Shown here in pieces: positions 37,613 to 48,828 of a stretch of DNA of 64,000 bases. This DNA is from Phytoseiulus persimilis (Eukaryota; Arthropoda; Arachnida; Mesostigmata; Phytoseiidae), in contig CM075102.1 in the NCBI GenBank assembly GCA_037576195.1, forward strand, positions 29,508,745 through 29,572,744. Reading direction: 5' to 3'. The position numbers and the translations under genes were made by a program. The notes beneath the pieces were generated by a model that saw only the letters and a program-made list of their open reading frames with translations, ran no database searches and had not been told where the DNA came from. The first letter of the stretch is position 1. Every line of letters begins with the position of its first letter.

Positions 37613-38192
37613 TCGCCGAGGTCAAGATCGGAGGGAATGCAGCTTTGGAAGAACACCGAAGGACCGTGGCGGAAAGCGATCATCAGAGTGCCGAACCCCG
37701 AAGTATTCGAGAACATCCAGGACAAGATCTGATGATGAGACTGTCTCGTCCATCCTTGTATTTTGAGCATAATTAAATATTAGGGAGAACGGAAGCCAAT
37801 TAAATAAGCTATTTCTCGATGAATGGACAGAAAGACGTTATTGAACTGTATTTGTCTTGCTTGTGACCTCCTTCGATCAGCGCTGGTCATCTGCACAGGG
37901 GGCTATAGCGTTCGGAGCATTGAGCTCGGATCTGTCTCTCAGAGCTTCCATCGTGGAATTCGTAGAGGAAATCTTTTGCATCACTCACAAATGTTTGATA
38001 TTTTGTTCAGCCGATGCTACTGTCTGCTGCAGAGGCCGATTCTGGCTAGAAGAAGAAGCGGTTCATCTCGTGGTCCTGAAATGAAATGAGGAATGAGAGA
38101 GATATGCGACGTTTATGTTTGTCATGTTCTCTTACGGCGTCACCTTTGTGTCACCGAGCTCTCCTAGTTGACGTCCAACCAGAAGCTCCCTA

Positions 38193-38224
38193 CCTGACGT
38201 AGTCAGGACTCCCCCCGTGGGGGG
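38193..38224. repeat. Two adjacent perfect short hairpins
   Basis: CCTGAC-GTA-GTCAGG is followed directly by CCCCCC-GT-GGGGGG. Both stems are six base pairs and perfect. Such stacked inverted repeats suggest a transposon sub-terminal region or a strong cruciform or terminator-like structure. Confidence 0.7.
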
Positions 38225-38436
38225 TTTCGGTTGCACACGTAATTCAGGATCGATGGTCTTTATTAATCGCGTCCCCTATATTATGTTATGTAATGATCGG
38301 TTCCGAAAGGTCAGAGATCCGAAATTCGTTTCGGAAGCCCGACCTGGATAATGTGATCTCAGAACGTCTCGCGAGCAGGGCTGAGGCCTGGTCACCCTCC
38401 CCCCTGGCTACGTCACAGGTGTACGGTCCTATAGAA

Positions 38437-38530
38437 CAGGGGTGGGCAACCGGGGCGTCGAGAGCCACCGGTAGGTCCTGCCTCTATCTCATGTGGCTCC
38501 TGACGATTATCCAAGTTTTTTTTTCCAAGT
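38437..38530 (+). mobile_element. hAT-like transposon end remnant
   Basis: The sequence CAGGGGTGGGCAACC matches the form of terminal repeats typical of hAT transposons. It is followed by an AGAGCCACCGG...ATGTGGCTCC arrangement and a T-rich run, as in many non-autonomous hAT copies. I found no matching opposite end nearby, so this is at best one end. Confidence 0.45.
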
Positions 38531-39030
38531 AGGGATAGGAGTCACTGAGAATGCTCCATATATATTTCTCAAGGAAACCGGAAACGCCTACGCCCGGTAA
38601 TCAGTGGCGTACGCTGCGAGATTCTCGATTGGAAACTACCGCAGTGGCCCTCCAATACGGACCACAATTTCAATTCCCTGGGTACGCGGGTACCTATGAG
38701 GGGTAACCCCGGGCGAGGCAGTCAGTCCCTGAGTAGCTCCTGCGCCCCCGAAAGGTCGCCCGTACCTGCTATAGGAGATGTCTTCCCCGAGTACGCGATG
38801 CACCTTCGAAACTCCGCTGGTAATTACTGCCGCGGTCAGGCAATGGTGAGCAACTCGTCAACTGCGATGCCTCTTCCAGATTTCTCTCTTCCTCCCCTGA
38901 TCTTCGTTTTGGCCTCTGATGAAGCTTCCCTGGCCGGTTCAACAGAGCTCAAGTACCGGATATTACTTTACCTCTGATACCAGGATCTTGGGAGAGCTTC
39001 TCCGATACTCGCCTGCACAGAGAGGGACCC

Positions 39031-39276
39031 ATGGAAACCTTCTCCAGAGAAGTCGGCCGAGAGAACCCGCGACCTCCCGCTCGAGTCCTCATGGCTGGCG
39101 TAACATATGCCGATCTGCTCGTGGAAATCCCACCCTATGCAGACTTTTTACCCAGTGAGGCCAGCCACACAGCACTGCTGCGCGAGGCTAGGGCAGCTTT
39201 CTCCGTCGAGCAGTTTCCACCTCAATATAGTACAGGGTTGATGGAAGAGTCCCAAGCCCTGAATTTCAATCGCTAA
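39031..39276 (+). CDS. Hypothetical 81-codon frame in repeat-rich DNA
   Basis: An ATG frame with protein-like composition (for example VTYADLLVEIPPYADFLPSE) ends at TAA. I do not recognise it. It follows the hAT-like end and precedes the 45-bp repeats, so it may be a fragment of a mobile element gene. Chance cannot be excluded. Confidence 0.2.
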   Translation: METFSREVGRENPRPPARVLMAGVTYADLLVEIPPYADFLPSEASHTALLREARAAFSVEQFPPQYSTGLMEESQALNFNR

Positions 39277-39636
39277 TTAGTACGTTTCCAGGAGGCGCGG
39301 TTCCTTCTCAAAAGCGAAATTAAGGCCACCGCGATGATTTCTGAGGCTGCCATGGCCAAACGGCTCGATTTTCGCCGCTCGAAACAGCTTTTTTCCGGCA
39401 ATCTTTGCGGTCCTGAAGAGAGCCTGCCAGTTTGAGTGAATTTTCGAAATTACTCGATCAATCACCTAAGATTGATCAGTTGCAATGAGGGTATAATTTA
39501 GAAAAGCACTTAAGCATCGGGGCTCTAGATATGACTGAAGAGAGTTTGATCGGCTTGACCACGATGCGGATGCATCCGGGCATTGTTGTCACCGCTCATG
39601 AAGTGCTCGAGATGCTTGCATTGAATCTAACCATAC

Positions 39637-39813
39637 TTTCCGGAGCCCAAGGGGGTGATTCCGGGAACGATATCATCACACTTCTCGGAGTCTAGGAAGG
39701 TGATTCCGAGCTCGATCGGAGCATAGTTTCTGGAGTCCGAATAGGTGTTTCGGGGTCGATCTAATCATGTCATTGGGAGTCTTAGGAGTTGGCTCCGGAA
39801 TCGATCTCACCAC
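39637..39813 (+). repeat. Degenerate 45-bp tandem repeat, four copies
   Basis: Copies start at 39637, 39682, 39727 and 39770 with unit lengths 45, 45, 43 and 44. Each contains a CGGAGYCYNAGG-like start, a GTGATTCCG-like centre and an ATCGAT- or ATCAT-like end. The copies have diverged, so the array is old. Confidence 0.75.
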
Positions 39814-40335
39814 TCAACTTTTATGCAGGATTTCTCTGACGAATGGAGCCTTGTAGATAGCACACAATGCTCTGCAAATGTGGAAGGCAGATATCTGTAT
39901 CTATGTGTTTCTGTGCTGTGTATGCGGTGTGCAGCGCGTTCTCTTGCGAAACACGCGGAGAGACCCTTGTTGCGACACGCAGAATTGATAGGGAGAACAA
40001 GCGGCATATTTCTGGGACTGCCGTTGCTCGTCCATCTTTTTATAGATCGATCCGATAAGCTGCGTAGCGTGTTCGCCGAAATTCCACCCCGCACCACCTC
40101 GTCAATCCAGTAGTACATGGAACGAAGCTCAGAATCGAGTAACGATTCCAGGTTATCCACCGTACAGACTCGAAAATTACGTTTGAGAACTGACCTATCC
40201 TTCAATTTTCCATATCAAATTCGACTTGTCTCGAACAGTTCAATGATATCTCCGGAATCGAACGTCATATATTTCATTCACAATATATTTACAGGAAGAA
40301 CACATGTACATCTCACGTACACAATGTCAGCGTTC

Positions 40336-41932
40336 TCATTGACTGTCGCTGCTTGAGGACGAACTGGAGTCGGTGGACATCACTTCAACGTCTTCGTTCT
40401 TCGATTCCATGCCTGTTTGCAACGCTAAGGAAGACAGATTCGGTTTGATATCTTGAGACGACAGCGAGGATCCGAGTTGCCATGATCCGAATCCCGAAGG
40501 TGGGCCTCCAACTGGCGTTCCAAGACTTCCCTCTGCAAGGAGACAGCGGTGTTTGTTAGTGAAATTCACAAGAGGGCTTGTTGCCTTGAAACCGCTATCA
40601 TGAGCTCCCGTCCACTGCTCGAAGCGAGCGAGCCGCTAGAACTCACCAAGTGGCATATATCTAGCAAAAATGAGCAATACAGAGTCATATTAAAGAAACG
40701 AAGGATTATACGCACTCGGCTCTGCGGAGTAAAAAAGCGAACGAGGTACACATTAACAACTTCGAACCATGCATCTTTCCACCGAAACGAACGAGAGACG
40801 GAAAATACTGGCTCTCAATAACAGCAGTAAGCCCGCCTCGAACCGCAGGCCAATGGGGGGACTATGATTCGAATATCAAACAAGGGAGCCAATGTCGGGT
40901 CAAAACCAGACAGCGGAGGAAGTGCTAACGACCCAACCGTATGTTATTCGTACTTGATCGGAATGTTGCCAAGACTAGAAAAGAAGGATGATATCGAAAA
41001 GATCATACCGAGAATCCCGCGTGGTCCTTCTGCGGGCGGGAGGGGCAAATCGCACATTCTACCCAGCGATCCTTGCCGCATTTCGAGGTCCGTAGGGTAG
41101 GGACGACGAGTGTCGCCTTGCTGCCAATTATGTGGAGCGGCAACTGCACACGACGCGGAGATCCGATGTGCATACTTTATGAGCTCCTCCGAAGAAACTT
41201 GGTTGTCCTGAGCTTTCTTTATCGACTCCAGTTTTTGCTTCGCTTGATATATCGCTGTCGCCTGTGGCAAGGAGACCGGATACCTCAGATCAAGACATTG
41301 AGACCCGCTGTGACACGACAAGAATACTGGAGATCCCTCCATGTCAATTTTGGAGAAGCACGTAGACTGATATAGTGCGATAGTAGTTAATGAGCTCACC
41401 AAGAGATTCTCTGCTTCCTTGAGATTACTTTGTAGAGTGTGGATGTCTTTATCCTGTCTGTCAACTTCCTCCTGGAGGGCTTCGATCACCTCTTCGACCT
41501 TTCGTAGTCAAAGTGGATCAGCGAATCGTTTCACAGCGAAAATGAAGGAGTATGCAGATGATGTTCATCTTGTACATTAGATGTGCAGTTGAAGATGTGC
41601 TTTGAGAGGGACTTACTTTCTCCTGCTGCCGAGCTTGCTGCAGAAGATCTTTAAGCTCCTGGTCCTTAGCGACGAGAAGCTCTCCCAGATGAAAGTGTTC
41701 ACTGCTGCTCAATTTCTGAGCTTTCGGAGCCAAGAAATTATCCACCAACTCTCTATAAAGGCGGGGATCCGGAGCTACGGTTAGGACCCAAGCTCGACAC
41801 AGGGTTTTGGAGTAAACGCGTGAACTTGGATGTCAATGTACAGGTGTGCTGGGTATTCGGAACTTACTTTGATATTATTTCCATATCATCGATAACTCGC
41901 AAGAGCTTTCCTTTGGTACCGGTGGCCGCCAT
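40336..41932 (-). CDS. MED4: Mediator subunit MED4 (249 aa)
   Basis: MED4 is a middle-module subunit of the Mediator complex, which links activators to RNA polymerase II in the nucleus. Exons are 41932-41868, 41752-41617, 41498-41400, 41261-41009 and 40532-40336, with GT/AG borders and agreeing phases, giving 249 residues (human 270). The start [18 protein letters not shown] leads into coiled-coil heptads ([32 protein letters not shown]). The most conserved block follows: [32 protein letters not shown] and [13 protein letters not shown]. The C-terminus ends [16 protein letters not shown], the serine tail typical of animal MED4. Confidence 0.96.
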
Positions 41933-43970
41933 CTCACACTCTTCTTACCAGCTCAGTTCCTAGTACTAGTGAGTGCTCCTCGATCGGAACCCCAACGGAG
42001 ACGATAATAGCACTAATGGAGCCGGGTTAACCCTTTGTCAGGTGAGCAACGATAAGGAGAAGCGGGCAAAAGAGCTGACTGAGCTATTCTGGAAAAACTT
42101 ACGACATCCGCCAGCGTCTGCGTGTTATTGTTGTTCTCGCTGTCGCCCTCTCTCTCTCTCTCTCTCTTGAAGCCCTGAGGACTCAATGCAGAAATGGGTG
42201 AATTTGGAGACCGATATTTCTAAGTGGGGGAATGTGGAAGAATCGTGTTTCCTAAAGGAAACTCAGATCCCTCGATAAACTCCACACATCCACGATAGCC
42301 ATATATATCGATAAGTCCCAGTGAAATCCACTCAAGCGATAAGCGCGCGGTGGTTGACGCTCTTCATCTAGAGTGACACTGCCAATCACCTGATCCAACC
42401 GGGAGTCGGGACCCGATCTTTCAAACCGCATTTATCGAACGAGTGAATTTTCAAGGGACGAGCGCTCAATTCCCTTGATTTCGCTTCAAGTTTTGGACTG
42501 AGCGAATATTGTCTTCATAGTCGAAGAATAGAAAAGACAAGATAATTTTTCTCATTGCTGTGGTGGCCGAATCCCAATCAACTGACGCGGGGCTTAGAGG
42601 AAGATCGTAACCAAGGGTCTCTCGTGACTTTCCGCGATTTCATGGAAACTTTTTCCTCCTGGTTTCCGAGATCAGTGTTTCTCAACTAGAGGCATCCCTG
42701 GAGTAGTAGCGCTTTCAATGCGCCCTTGGAAAACGACGAGATGCGTCACGGAGAATGTGCGATCGCTTTTCCGTTCGGATCGCCAGCGGCCTCCCTGAGC
42801 TGGAACACATGAGCGCGATTTCCGTTCTTCAGATCCGTCGGTTTCGACACTACTCTACATTCGCTGCTCCGAGATTCACGCATCAGGCGGACAACGATTT
42901 CTGCAAACAGTCCAAGATGCTGAGTATTTCGGAGTACTACCCGCTATTGCCAATGCCTGTTGTGTGTGAACGAAATTCAAGCCACAGGCACACATTCGGC
43001 TATGCCCCAGGCGAGGGAAGAGCATTGTAACCCCTCCGAACCTCACCAAACGAGTCACTCATACAGACTCGAAATATTCATCTCGTGCCTCCGACTCAAC
43101 TGTGTATTGGCTGCGCCCGACAGGCCCTTCTCCGACGGAATTGCACAACGAGTTTGTCCTGGCATGGAACGCGGATTTATTCGCCATTTAAGGCTACGGA
43201 GCCGAACCTTTCATCTCAGAAGCATATGAACCGGACGTTCCTGTGGAAAACTCAAAATCCGGACATTTACATGGAAACGTCGAATACCGAGCAGAGACAG
43301 GTTCGGTGATATGGTGGGTACTGAAATCATAGATGTGGGAGAATGTTGTCGACCGACCTATTCCGATAATTCTTCCTATTCCTTCTCTCCTCATCGGAGG
43401 CGCCTCAACGTACCGATGTTTCGAATGGGGTGCCGCATCTATCTGCAACGGGCGGGAAAGTCGTCTGCTACGATTGAGCTCTGTGTTCTGTTTGGCTTTT
43501 GTGCGGCTTGAGGAAAGCTGGTTTTCAGAAATTGGAACTCTCTCTCCTTGGAGTTCTGTGTTCACTTCTTGGAACACGTAAATGCATATTCTGGTGTTCA
43601 GTACGTTCACAAGAGTTGCATCTATCCGAAGTTGCTGGATCCTCGCTCAGGGATCGGGTAAATAACGTAAGGCTCACTTCTCGAAACCGACTTGGATATT
43701 GTTCTCTGCTTATAGCCCGCATGTCCAACCAGGACTACGATGAGCCTACATTTTCGAACTCTACTTGACCGAGTTGCGTGGGTACTAATTCTCGTGATCA
43801 CCTGTTGTCAGAAGCTTACACTCCATACTCCACGAACAGATCGCTGCTACCTCGGGCGATTCGTTTGCTCCTCCGGAAGCCAACTTTCGGACTTCTGTTC
43901 TCGACGAAACGATATGACATGCGGTGCGGAACTCTGCTGCGGGAGAGCCTAAGAACAGCCGCTCTTACAG
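41933..43970. other. Intergenic region between MED4 and the TTK kinase
   Basis: The region contains the MED4 promoter and probably 5' exons or UTR of the kinase. A CT microsatellite lies at about 42150-42168. No TPR-like or other domain exon could be placed. The frame starting at ATG 43722 (MSNQDYDEPTF) stops after 15 codons without a donor. Confidence 0.45.
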
Positions 43971-43995
43971 CAAGTCCATTCTTCAGCCTCAACAA

Positions 43996-45450
43996 ATGTC
44001 GTGTATGGATCGAACCCCTGAGTTACCGAAAGCTCGACGTACGGCGTCGCTGACTTGGGACCGGAAGCGGCCAGCTCTGTTCCCTCCAACACGACCCATC
44101 GACGCGGCAGGAAATGTCACTCCCGGGTCGGCATCAATTCAGAGTGGGCACTCGAAGCCCTTGCAGCCGCATCGCTTCAGACGGAGACTTCCCCCGGAAC
44201 AGCTCTCTGAGATTGGAGAGCTGCTCAAAACCATCGAGTTGGATGAAAGTTAGTGCGCGAATAATCAGACCATAGATTACAGTCGTATTGGCGGAATCGG
44301 TAGGGAAGACAAAGAAGGACTCAATTGTCTTATTCCATATCCACGATTCCAGCGCAAAAAGAGAACGAGCCAGAAATGATGGAAGCCATGTCACGAAAAC
44401 AAATGCCTCCCCCGCTCAAAACTTACGTGTCGGTGAAGGAAGCTTCCGTTCCGCAAGTGGAGGTCACGAAACCTTTGAAATTATTCCTGCCCATGTCGAA
44501 GGTCATGCATGTTAACGGTAAAGACTACATGATCATTGGTGATCTAGGAACTGGTGGCTCATGCAAGGTAAGAATCTGCGGACAAGCTGGTGCCTTCGGT
44601 TGTTCAAAATCATTGATCAGCCCTTCCTCCATAATACTGTTTCTGTCGCAGCATCGAATAAATTCCCGATCTTTCGCAGGTTTTCTCGGCGCTGTACGAT
44701 GGTCAAATCGTGGCGATCAAAGATGTGACCCTTCCCGAGGAGCCAACAGTCAAGGAGAACTATCTACGCGAGATTCAGGTTTTGAAGAAATTGCAAGACT
44801 GCGATCAAGTTGTTAAATTGATGGATTTTGAGGTCCGTGACGAACAAAACAAGCTATTCATGGTGATGGAGAAAGGAGATTCGGACCTGGAAACTGTGCT
44901 CCAGCGCGCCGTCAAGGATTGGATCACCGTACGCTTCTTCTTCAGGGATATGTTGGTTGCGGTTGCGCGTATACATCGACTCGGAATCATCCATCAGGAT
45001 TTGAAACCATCGAACTTCATAGTTGTGAGGGGTCGCTTGAAACTGATTGACTTCGGCATTTCTGACGACATCGGCGATGCTACTTCAGTTTACCGCGATT
45101 CAGCGATCGGGACAATGAACTATATGTCTCCCGAAATCATTCAGCAATCGAGAGAAACGTCAATCAAAACGAGCCGGGCTTCCGACATCTGGAGTCTGGG
45201 TTGTATATTATATTCCATGGCGTTCGGGCGGCCACCATTCGCTCATATCAGACATCCTGCCAGCAAAGCGCTGGCCATCGTTGATCCCAAGCATGAGATC
45301 TTCTACCCTGCTGACGCCGATCCTGATTTGATTGATGTTCTGCGCAAATGTCTCATACGATTCCCTCGACAGCGGGCGTCGGCCGAAGACTTGCTCCACC
45401 ATGACTTCCTCCTCGGTCCCCCTTGCGTTCGAAATTCCAATGTACAGTAG
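43996..45450 (+). CDS. TTK: TTK/Mps1 dual-specificity spindle checkpoint kinase
   Basis: Mps1/TTK kinases act at kinetochores to start spindle-checkpoint signalling. Exons are 43996-44248 (5' end uncertain), 44353-44567 and 44680-45450. Phases agree, giving about 412 residues from the first usable ATG. The kinase domain has the glycine loop GDLGTGGSCKVF split across a phase-0 intron, VAIKDV with the ATP lysine, IIHQDLKPSNFIV as catalytic loop, LIDFGIS as the DFG motif, GTMNYMSPE as the activation segment and DIWSLGCILYSM. An AG at 43969-43970 could be the acceptor of a longer exon 1, so more 5' coding sequence may exist. No N-terminal TPR is seen here. HQD instead of HRD matches the family habit of replacing the arginine. 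Confidence 0.9.
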
Positions 45451-45528
45451 TATTCCGCTGGCTCAATTCATGTACATAATAGATGAACCCTATGGATCGG
45501 GACGAAGACAGAAAACCTCTTATCGTCA

Positions 45529-45735
45529 CTAGAATAAAGAGTCCAGGAGCTCGAAGCCTTTGCGAATGTCGAATCGTTGGACAAAAGATTGTAATTCTTT
45601 CTTGTGATCCTCCTTGCTCTTGAGGGAGTCGGAATGAGAAAACACTCGCCTTTTGACGCTGGATCGGAGATGACGGATGCAATAGACGTATCGAGTGAAA
45701 ACAACGTCAATATTGGAGGAGTTTATGAGAAACAT
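45529..45735 (-). CDS. Small antisense frame (68 aa) overlapping the TTK 3' end
   Basis: I do not recognise this product. It begins at ATG 45735 and ends at TAG 45529, overlapping the TTK poly(A) signal on the other strand. The sequence is basic with an amphipathic end (KEDHKKELQSFVQRFD, then IRKGFELLDSLF) and looks like real protein. No splice partner or poly(A) signal was found. It could be a terminal exon or a chance frame. Confidence 0.25.
   Translation of the reverse strand: MFLINSSNIDVVFTRYVYCIRHLRSSVKRRVFSHSDSLKSKEDHKKELQSFVQRFDIRKGFELLDSLF
45533..45538 (+). promoter_or_regulatory. Poly(A) signal of the TTK gene
   Basis: A canonical AATAAA lies 83 bases after the TTK stop codon. Confidence 0.75.
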
Positions 45736-45738
45736 TTA

Positions 45739-46860
45739 TCAGTAAATAACGAATCAGTTATAACGTAATGACTTCTCGTCATTAACCTATTGTTTCTTTC
45801 AATTCGTAAGATGGTTACCGGAGATACACGTAGAAATTGATGGGTTTTTCTTCCCGAAAGCGCGAAAACATGCTTCCGAGATCGAGGATGAGTTTGTGTA
45901 ACGAATGCGAATAATTTTTTCTTCTCAACATGTTGTTCCGTAGTGCTGGTCAAACTTTCCGAAGTGGCACGGGGACTGGATGCATCGCGAGCAAAGCAGC
46001 GATATTGGGAACATCCACGCATCAACGAACATTGAAAAGAAACATCCGTATATGAATGAATCAAATATAGCAGACTGGCGTGGAGGATGAAAGAATGATT
46101 CAAATGTGGCGACGATTGGTAAGATGCCAGCAGCTCTGCCATTGCTTAAAAATAGGCTCTCTCATCGAAGAAATTTGGGGAAGTACTCCCCAAACTTCTC
46201 GAAGATGGCTGTCTAAAACAGACTTTCGATAATTTTCGATAATCATCTATTCATATGAAACTAATAATGCATAAAGTCGCCGAAGTCACCACAGTACGAA
46301 TTAGTTTCCCTCGTCACGTGTGAGCAACAGACACCTTTGTGCGGCATCCGTTTCGTGATGAGACTCCTTTCACACTTCGCATCGCCGAAGTATCTGAGCA
46401 TACATGTCTGCTTGTGGCGACTAACAGCTCTTGGATGAGTTGAAGTGAATTAGAAGCGGATTTTTTTCGCTTGCTTTCTTGCTCGCTCGCTAGCTCGATC
46501 GCTCCCCCGAACAGCGTGATCACTAGCGACAAAGCCATCTGAAGTAATAATATCAATGTGAGACGGCAAGATTTGTGTAAGGCCAGCAGAACAATAGATG
46601 CAAGCTGCTTCCCTTAAAAGTATTTCCGAAAAAGTATAAGAAATGGTAGATGGGTTGCCAATGTGACACGCGCCATGGTGCGAACGGAGAGCTCAACGAT
46701 GCGACTAAGTAAGACACTGCGTACTACGGGCTTTCTAATTGATGATGGAACGAACACCGGTTGCGGCGAATATACGCACTGAACCAGCCGAAATTATAGT
46801 TACGAATGCGACTTGAAAGGCTTAAATTACACCTAGGGTCACTTAGGGGAGATTTCCTTC
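45739..46860. other. Convergent intergenic region TTK-CPEB
   Basis: AT-richer DNA that probably contains the long 3' UTR of the minus-strand CPEB gene. Minus frames at 46142-45723 (ATG) and around 46314-46538 exist but show no family motif. Confidence 0.4.
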
Positions 46861-48281
46861 CTAAATGGTTTTCGATCGGTTGGGGCGGTTGATGTTATGA
46901 ACTGAGTTGGAGTTCATGTTATTGAAGCCGTTGTTACGATTCCTCATAACTGGTGGGTGATACTCTGTAACGGGCAAATCACGGCGGTGCTTTTCGAAAC
47001 ACATCGCACAGTAGTAACAGAAGCACGATGGATGGCGACAAAATATGGGTGTCGCAGCTTTGCATTCGGAGCAAATTCCGTCCTCGATGTAAGCGTCCAA
47101 CTGTATGATTTTCGAAAACCTGGTCGTCACAACCTGCACAAACTCAGCCAACACGGCGCGACGAAAAGACTCTCGCGATACAAACGTAGCTCGGCCTGAC
47201 CCATTGGGATATCTGGAAACAGCGTTATGATGTTAGAGGGCAGAACTTTCTCTGAATCGACAGGAATGACTCAGTGGATGAATGAGGAAGAAGTCGGGAA
47301 GAACAGGGGCTTGGTCACCTTTGCTTGTCGCAATCGATTGCAACATGTGCAACCGGCCCGAATAGATCGGAAAGGATCTGCTGAAGTCCTTCGGCTGTTA
47401 TTTCGCCGTGAAGAGCTCCAACGAACACCGTGTTTTCTTTGTAGGCATTGGTTTGAGTCTGCGATCTCTTCGTGTCAGCGATCCTCGAGTTGTTTTCGCC
47501 TCTCCCAGACTCAGTCTCCAATAGAGAATCTATGGAACCTGAGTTGGAGGAGCTCAAGCTCAACGATAGTGACGAATCACAATTCGATCCGGTCGGCATA
47601 ACCCACTCGCTATCCTCGATAGCCCACGGAATGACCTGAGCATGACGGTCCTTGCCTCGCCGGGAAGATACCTGCGATTGGAATGGGATCTTCAGACGAA
47701 TAACAGATGTACGATACGAGGAGAGGGATTGAGACCCGCAACTGCTTTCTAGCTTGGAAAATCGATATCATACCCAGAAGAAGTATTGTCCAGGTCCTTT
47801 ATTCTCGCACGCGTTGAGGAGCGCCTGAACTTGCTGTTCACTGTCGAATACGAGGTATGCGTGTCCTCGGCCTCGGGGCGGGAACTGGACAGTGACGAGT
47901 CCGAATTTCCCGAACAATTCCGTCAGAGCGTCGGGAGTGACATCATAAGGTAGACCTCCTACGAATACCTTTGGGGCGAACGTAGGTGAGGCGTGAAAGC
48001 GAGTCGTGAGGGTCCCTTTCCAAGAGAATGTGGTCTCAGACTGATACGCTGAAGTTCTCCTCATTTTTGCCTCGCGCTCAATTCTCTCCAAAACGATATC
48101 GTTGCTACTCTGCTGGATGTTCGAGTAGTTGCTGTAATTCACGCCGCCGCCTCCAAGAAGCGATGAGTAGGAGGTATGATTGGTGTGCCCGAATTCATTC
48201 CGGAACTGGGCCCTCTGATTGGCACTTGCATTGACGTGTCGTTCGCGTTCCAAGAAATGGCCACCGCTGCAAGCGACGGAG
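46861..48281 (-). CDS. CPEB1: CPEB/orb cytoplasmic polyadenylation element-binding protein (C-terminal part)
   Basis: CPEB proteins bind CPE elements in mRNA 3' UTRs and control polyadenylation and translation, classically in oocytes. Exons are 48281(open)-47774, 47671-47319 and 47212-46861, with matching phases. RRM1 is KVFVGGLPYDVTPDALTELF through AYLVFDSEQQVQALL. A linker with QVIPWAIEDSEWV follows. RRM2 starts TVFVGALHGEITAEGL and spans an intron to YPNGSGRATF. The end is the CPEB zinc-binding ZZ domain with IEDGICSECK, IFCRHPSCFCYYCAMC and a final asparagine-rich tail. YPNGSGRATF fits the CPEB1/orb subgroup better than CPEB2-4. The N-terminal part enters a gap of N at 48282-48450. Only about 380 bases lie between the gap and RPL8, so the start is missing or lies in the gap or further away. 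Confidence 0.92.
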
Positions 48282-48450
48282 NNNNNNNNNNNNNNNNNNN
48301 NNNNNNNNNNNNNNNNNNNNNNNNNNNNNNNNNNNNNNNNNNNNNNNNNNNNNNNNNNNNNNNNNNNNNNNNNNNNNNNNNNNNNNNNNNNNNNNNNNNN
48401 NNNNNNNNNNNNNNNNNNNNNNNNNNNNNNNNNNNNNNNNNNNNNNNNNN
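48282..48450. other. Assembly gap (169 N)
   Basis: Undetermined bases interrupt the 5' part of the CPEB gene. The gap abuts a 50-bp tandem repeat, which probably caused it. Confidence 0.99.
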
Positions 48451-48465
48451 CGTCTCAGAGCTTTT

Positions 48466-48575
48466 TCGAGTTCGGGGCTCAATTTCGAGATGCCATGAAC
48501 TCAGCTGGAGAATTATCGAGTTCGGGGCTCAATTTCGAGATGCCATGAACTCAGCTGGAGAATTATCGAGTTCGA
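48466..48575. repeat. 50-bp tandem repeat beside the assembly gap
   Basis: Two identical 50-base units (48466-48515 and 48516-48565) are followed by the first 9-10 bases of a third. The array touches the N gap, so the true copy number is unknown. The unit length is not a multiple of three. Confidence 0.95.
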
Positions 48576-48732
48576 AATACAGCAGAAAATTTCTCCTCTC
48601 CTTCTAGTGATGCTCATCTTCCAATTTACCAGAGTTTTCGAGAGTGATTACTTAGCGGGAGTCTCATGCGAACGAGAATTATCCGCCCGATGGGATCGAT
48701 CAATCGGCGAATCTACCACGAGACGGGAAATA

Positions 48733-48750
48733 CACGCGCGCGCGCGCGCG
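48733..48750. repeat. (CG)n dinucleotide run
   Basis: An ACGCGCGCG tract of about 18 bases lies between the RPL8 3' end and the gap. Confidence 0.85.
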
Positions 48751-48800
48751 GTTCCTTGTCCGACTTGAAAAATTAGTCTGATTTTTTTCATCCCAGAGTT

Positions 48801-48806
48801 TTTATT
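48801..48806 (-). promoter_or_regulatory. RPL8 poly(A) signal
   Basis: TTTATT on plus reads AATAAA on minus, 22 bases after the RPL8 stop codon. Such a short 3' UTR is typical of ribosomal protein genes. Confidence 0.85.
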
Positions 48807-48828
48807 AACGTCGAGGCTTTCTCTGAGT

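Larger units (their letters stand above)
37613..40335. other. Convergent intergenic region SEC63-MED4, repeat-bearing
   Basis: The 3' ends of SEC63 and MED4 point at each other across 2.7 kb. ATTAAA sequences near 37.77 and 37.80 kb could serve SEC63 polyadenylation. The region holds two adjacent hairpins, a hAT-like end, an 81-codon ATG frame and a 45-bp tandem repeat, listed separately. It looks like decayed mobile or repeated DNA. Confidence 0.6.

Noticed and set aside
39807..40205. 132-codon minus frame as an extra MED4 exon
   Set aside because: Opens with TTG, MED4 is already complete with its serine tail and stop at 40336.
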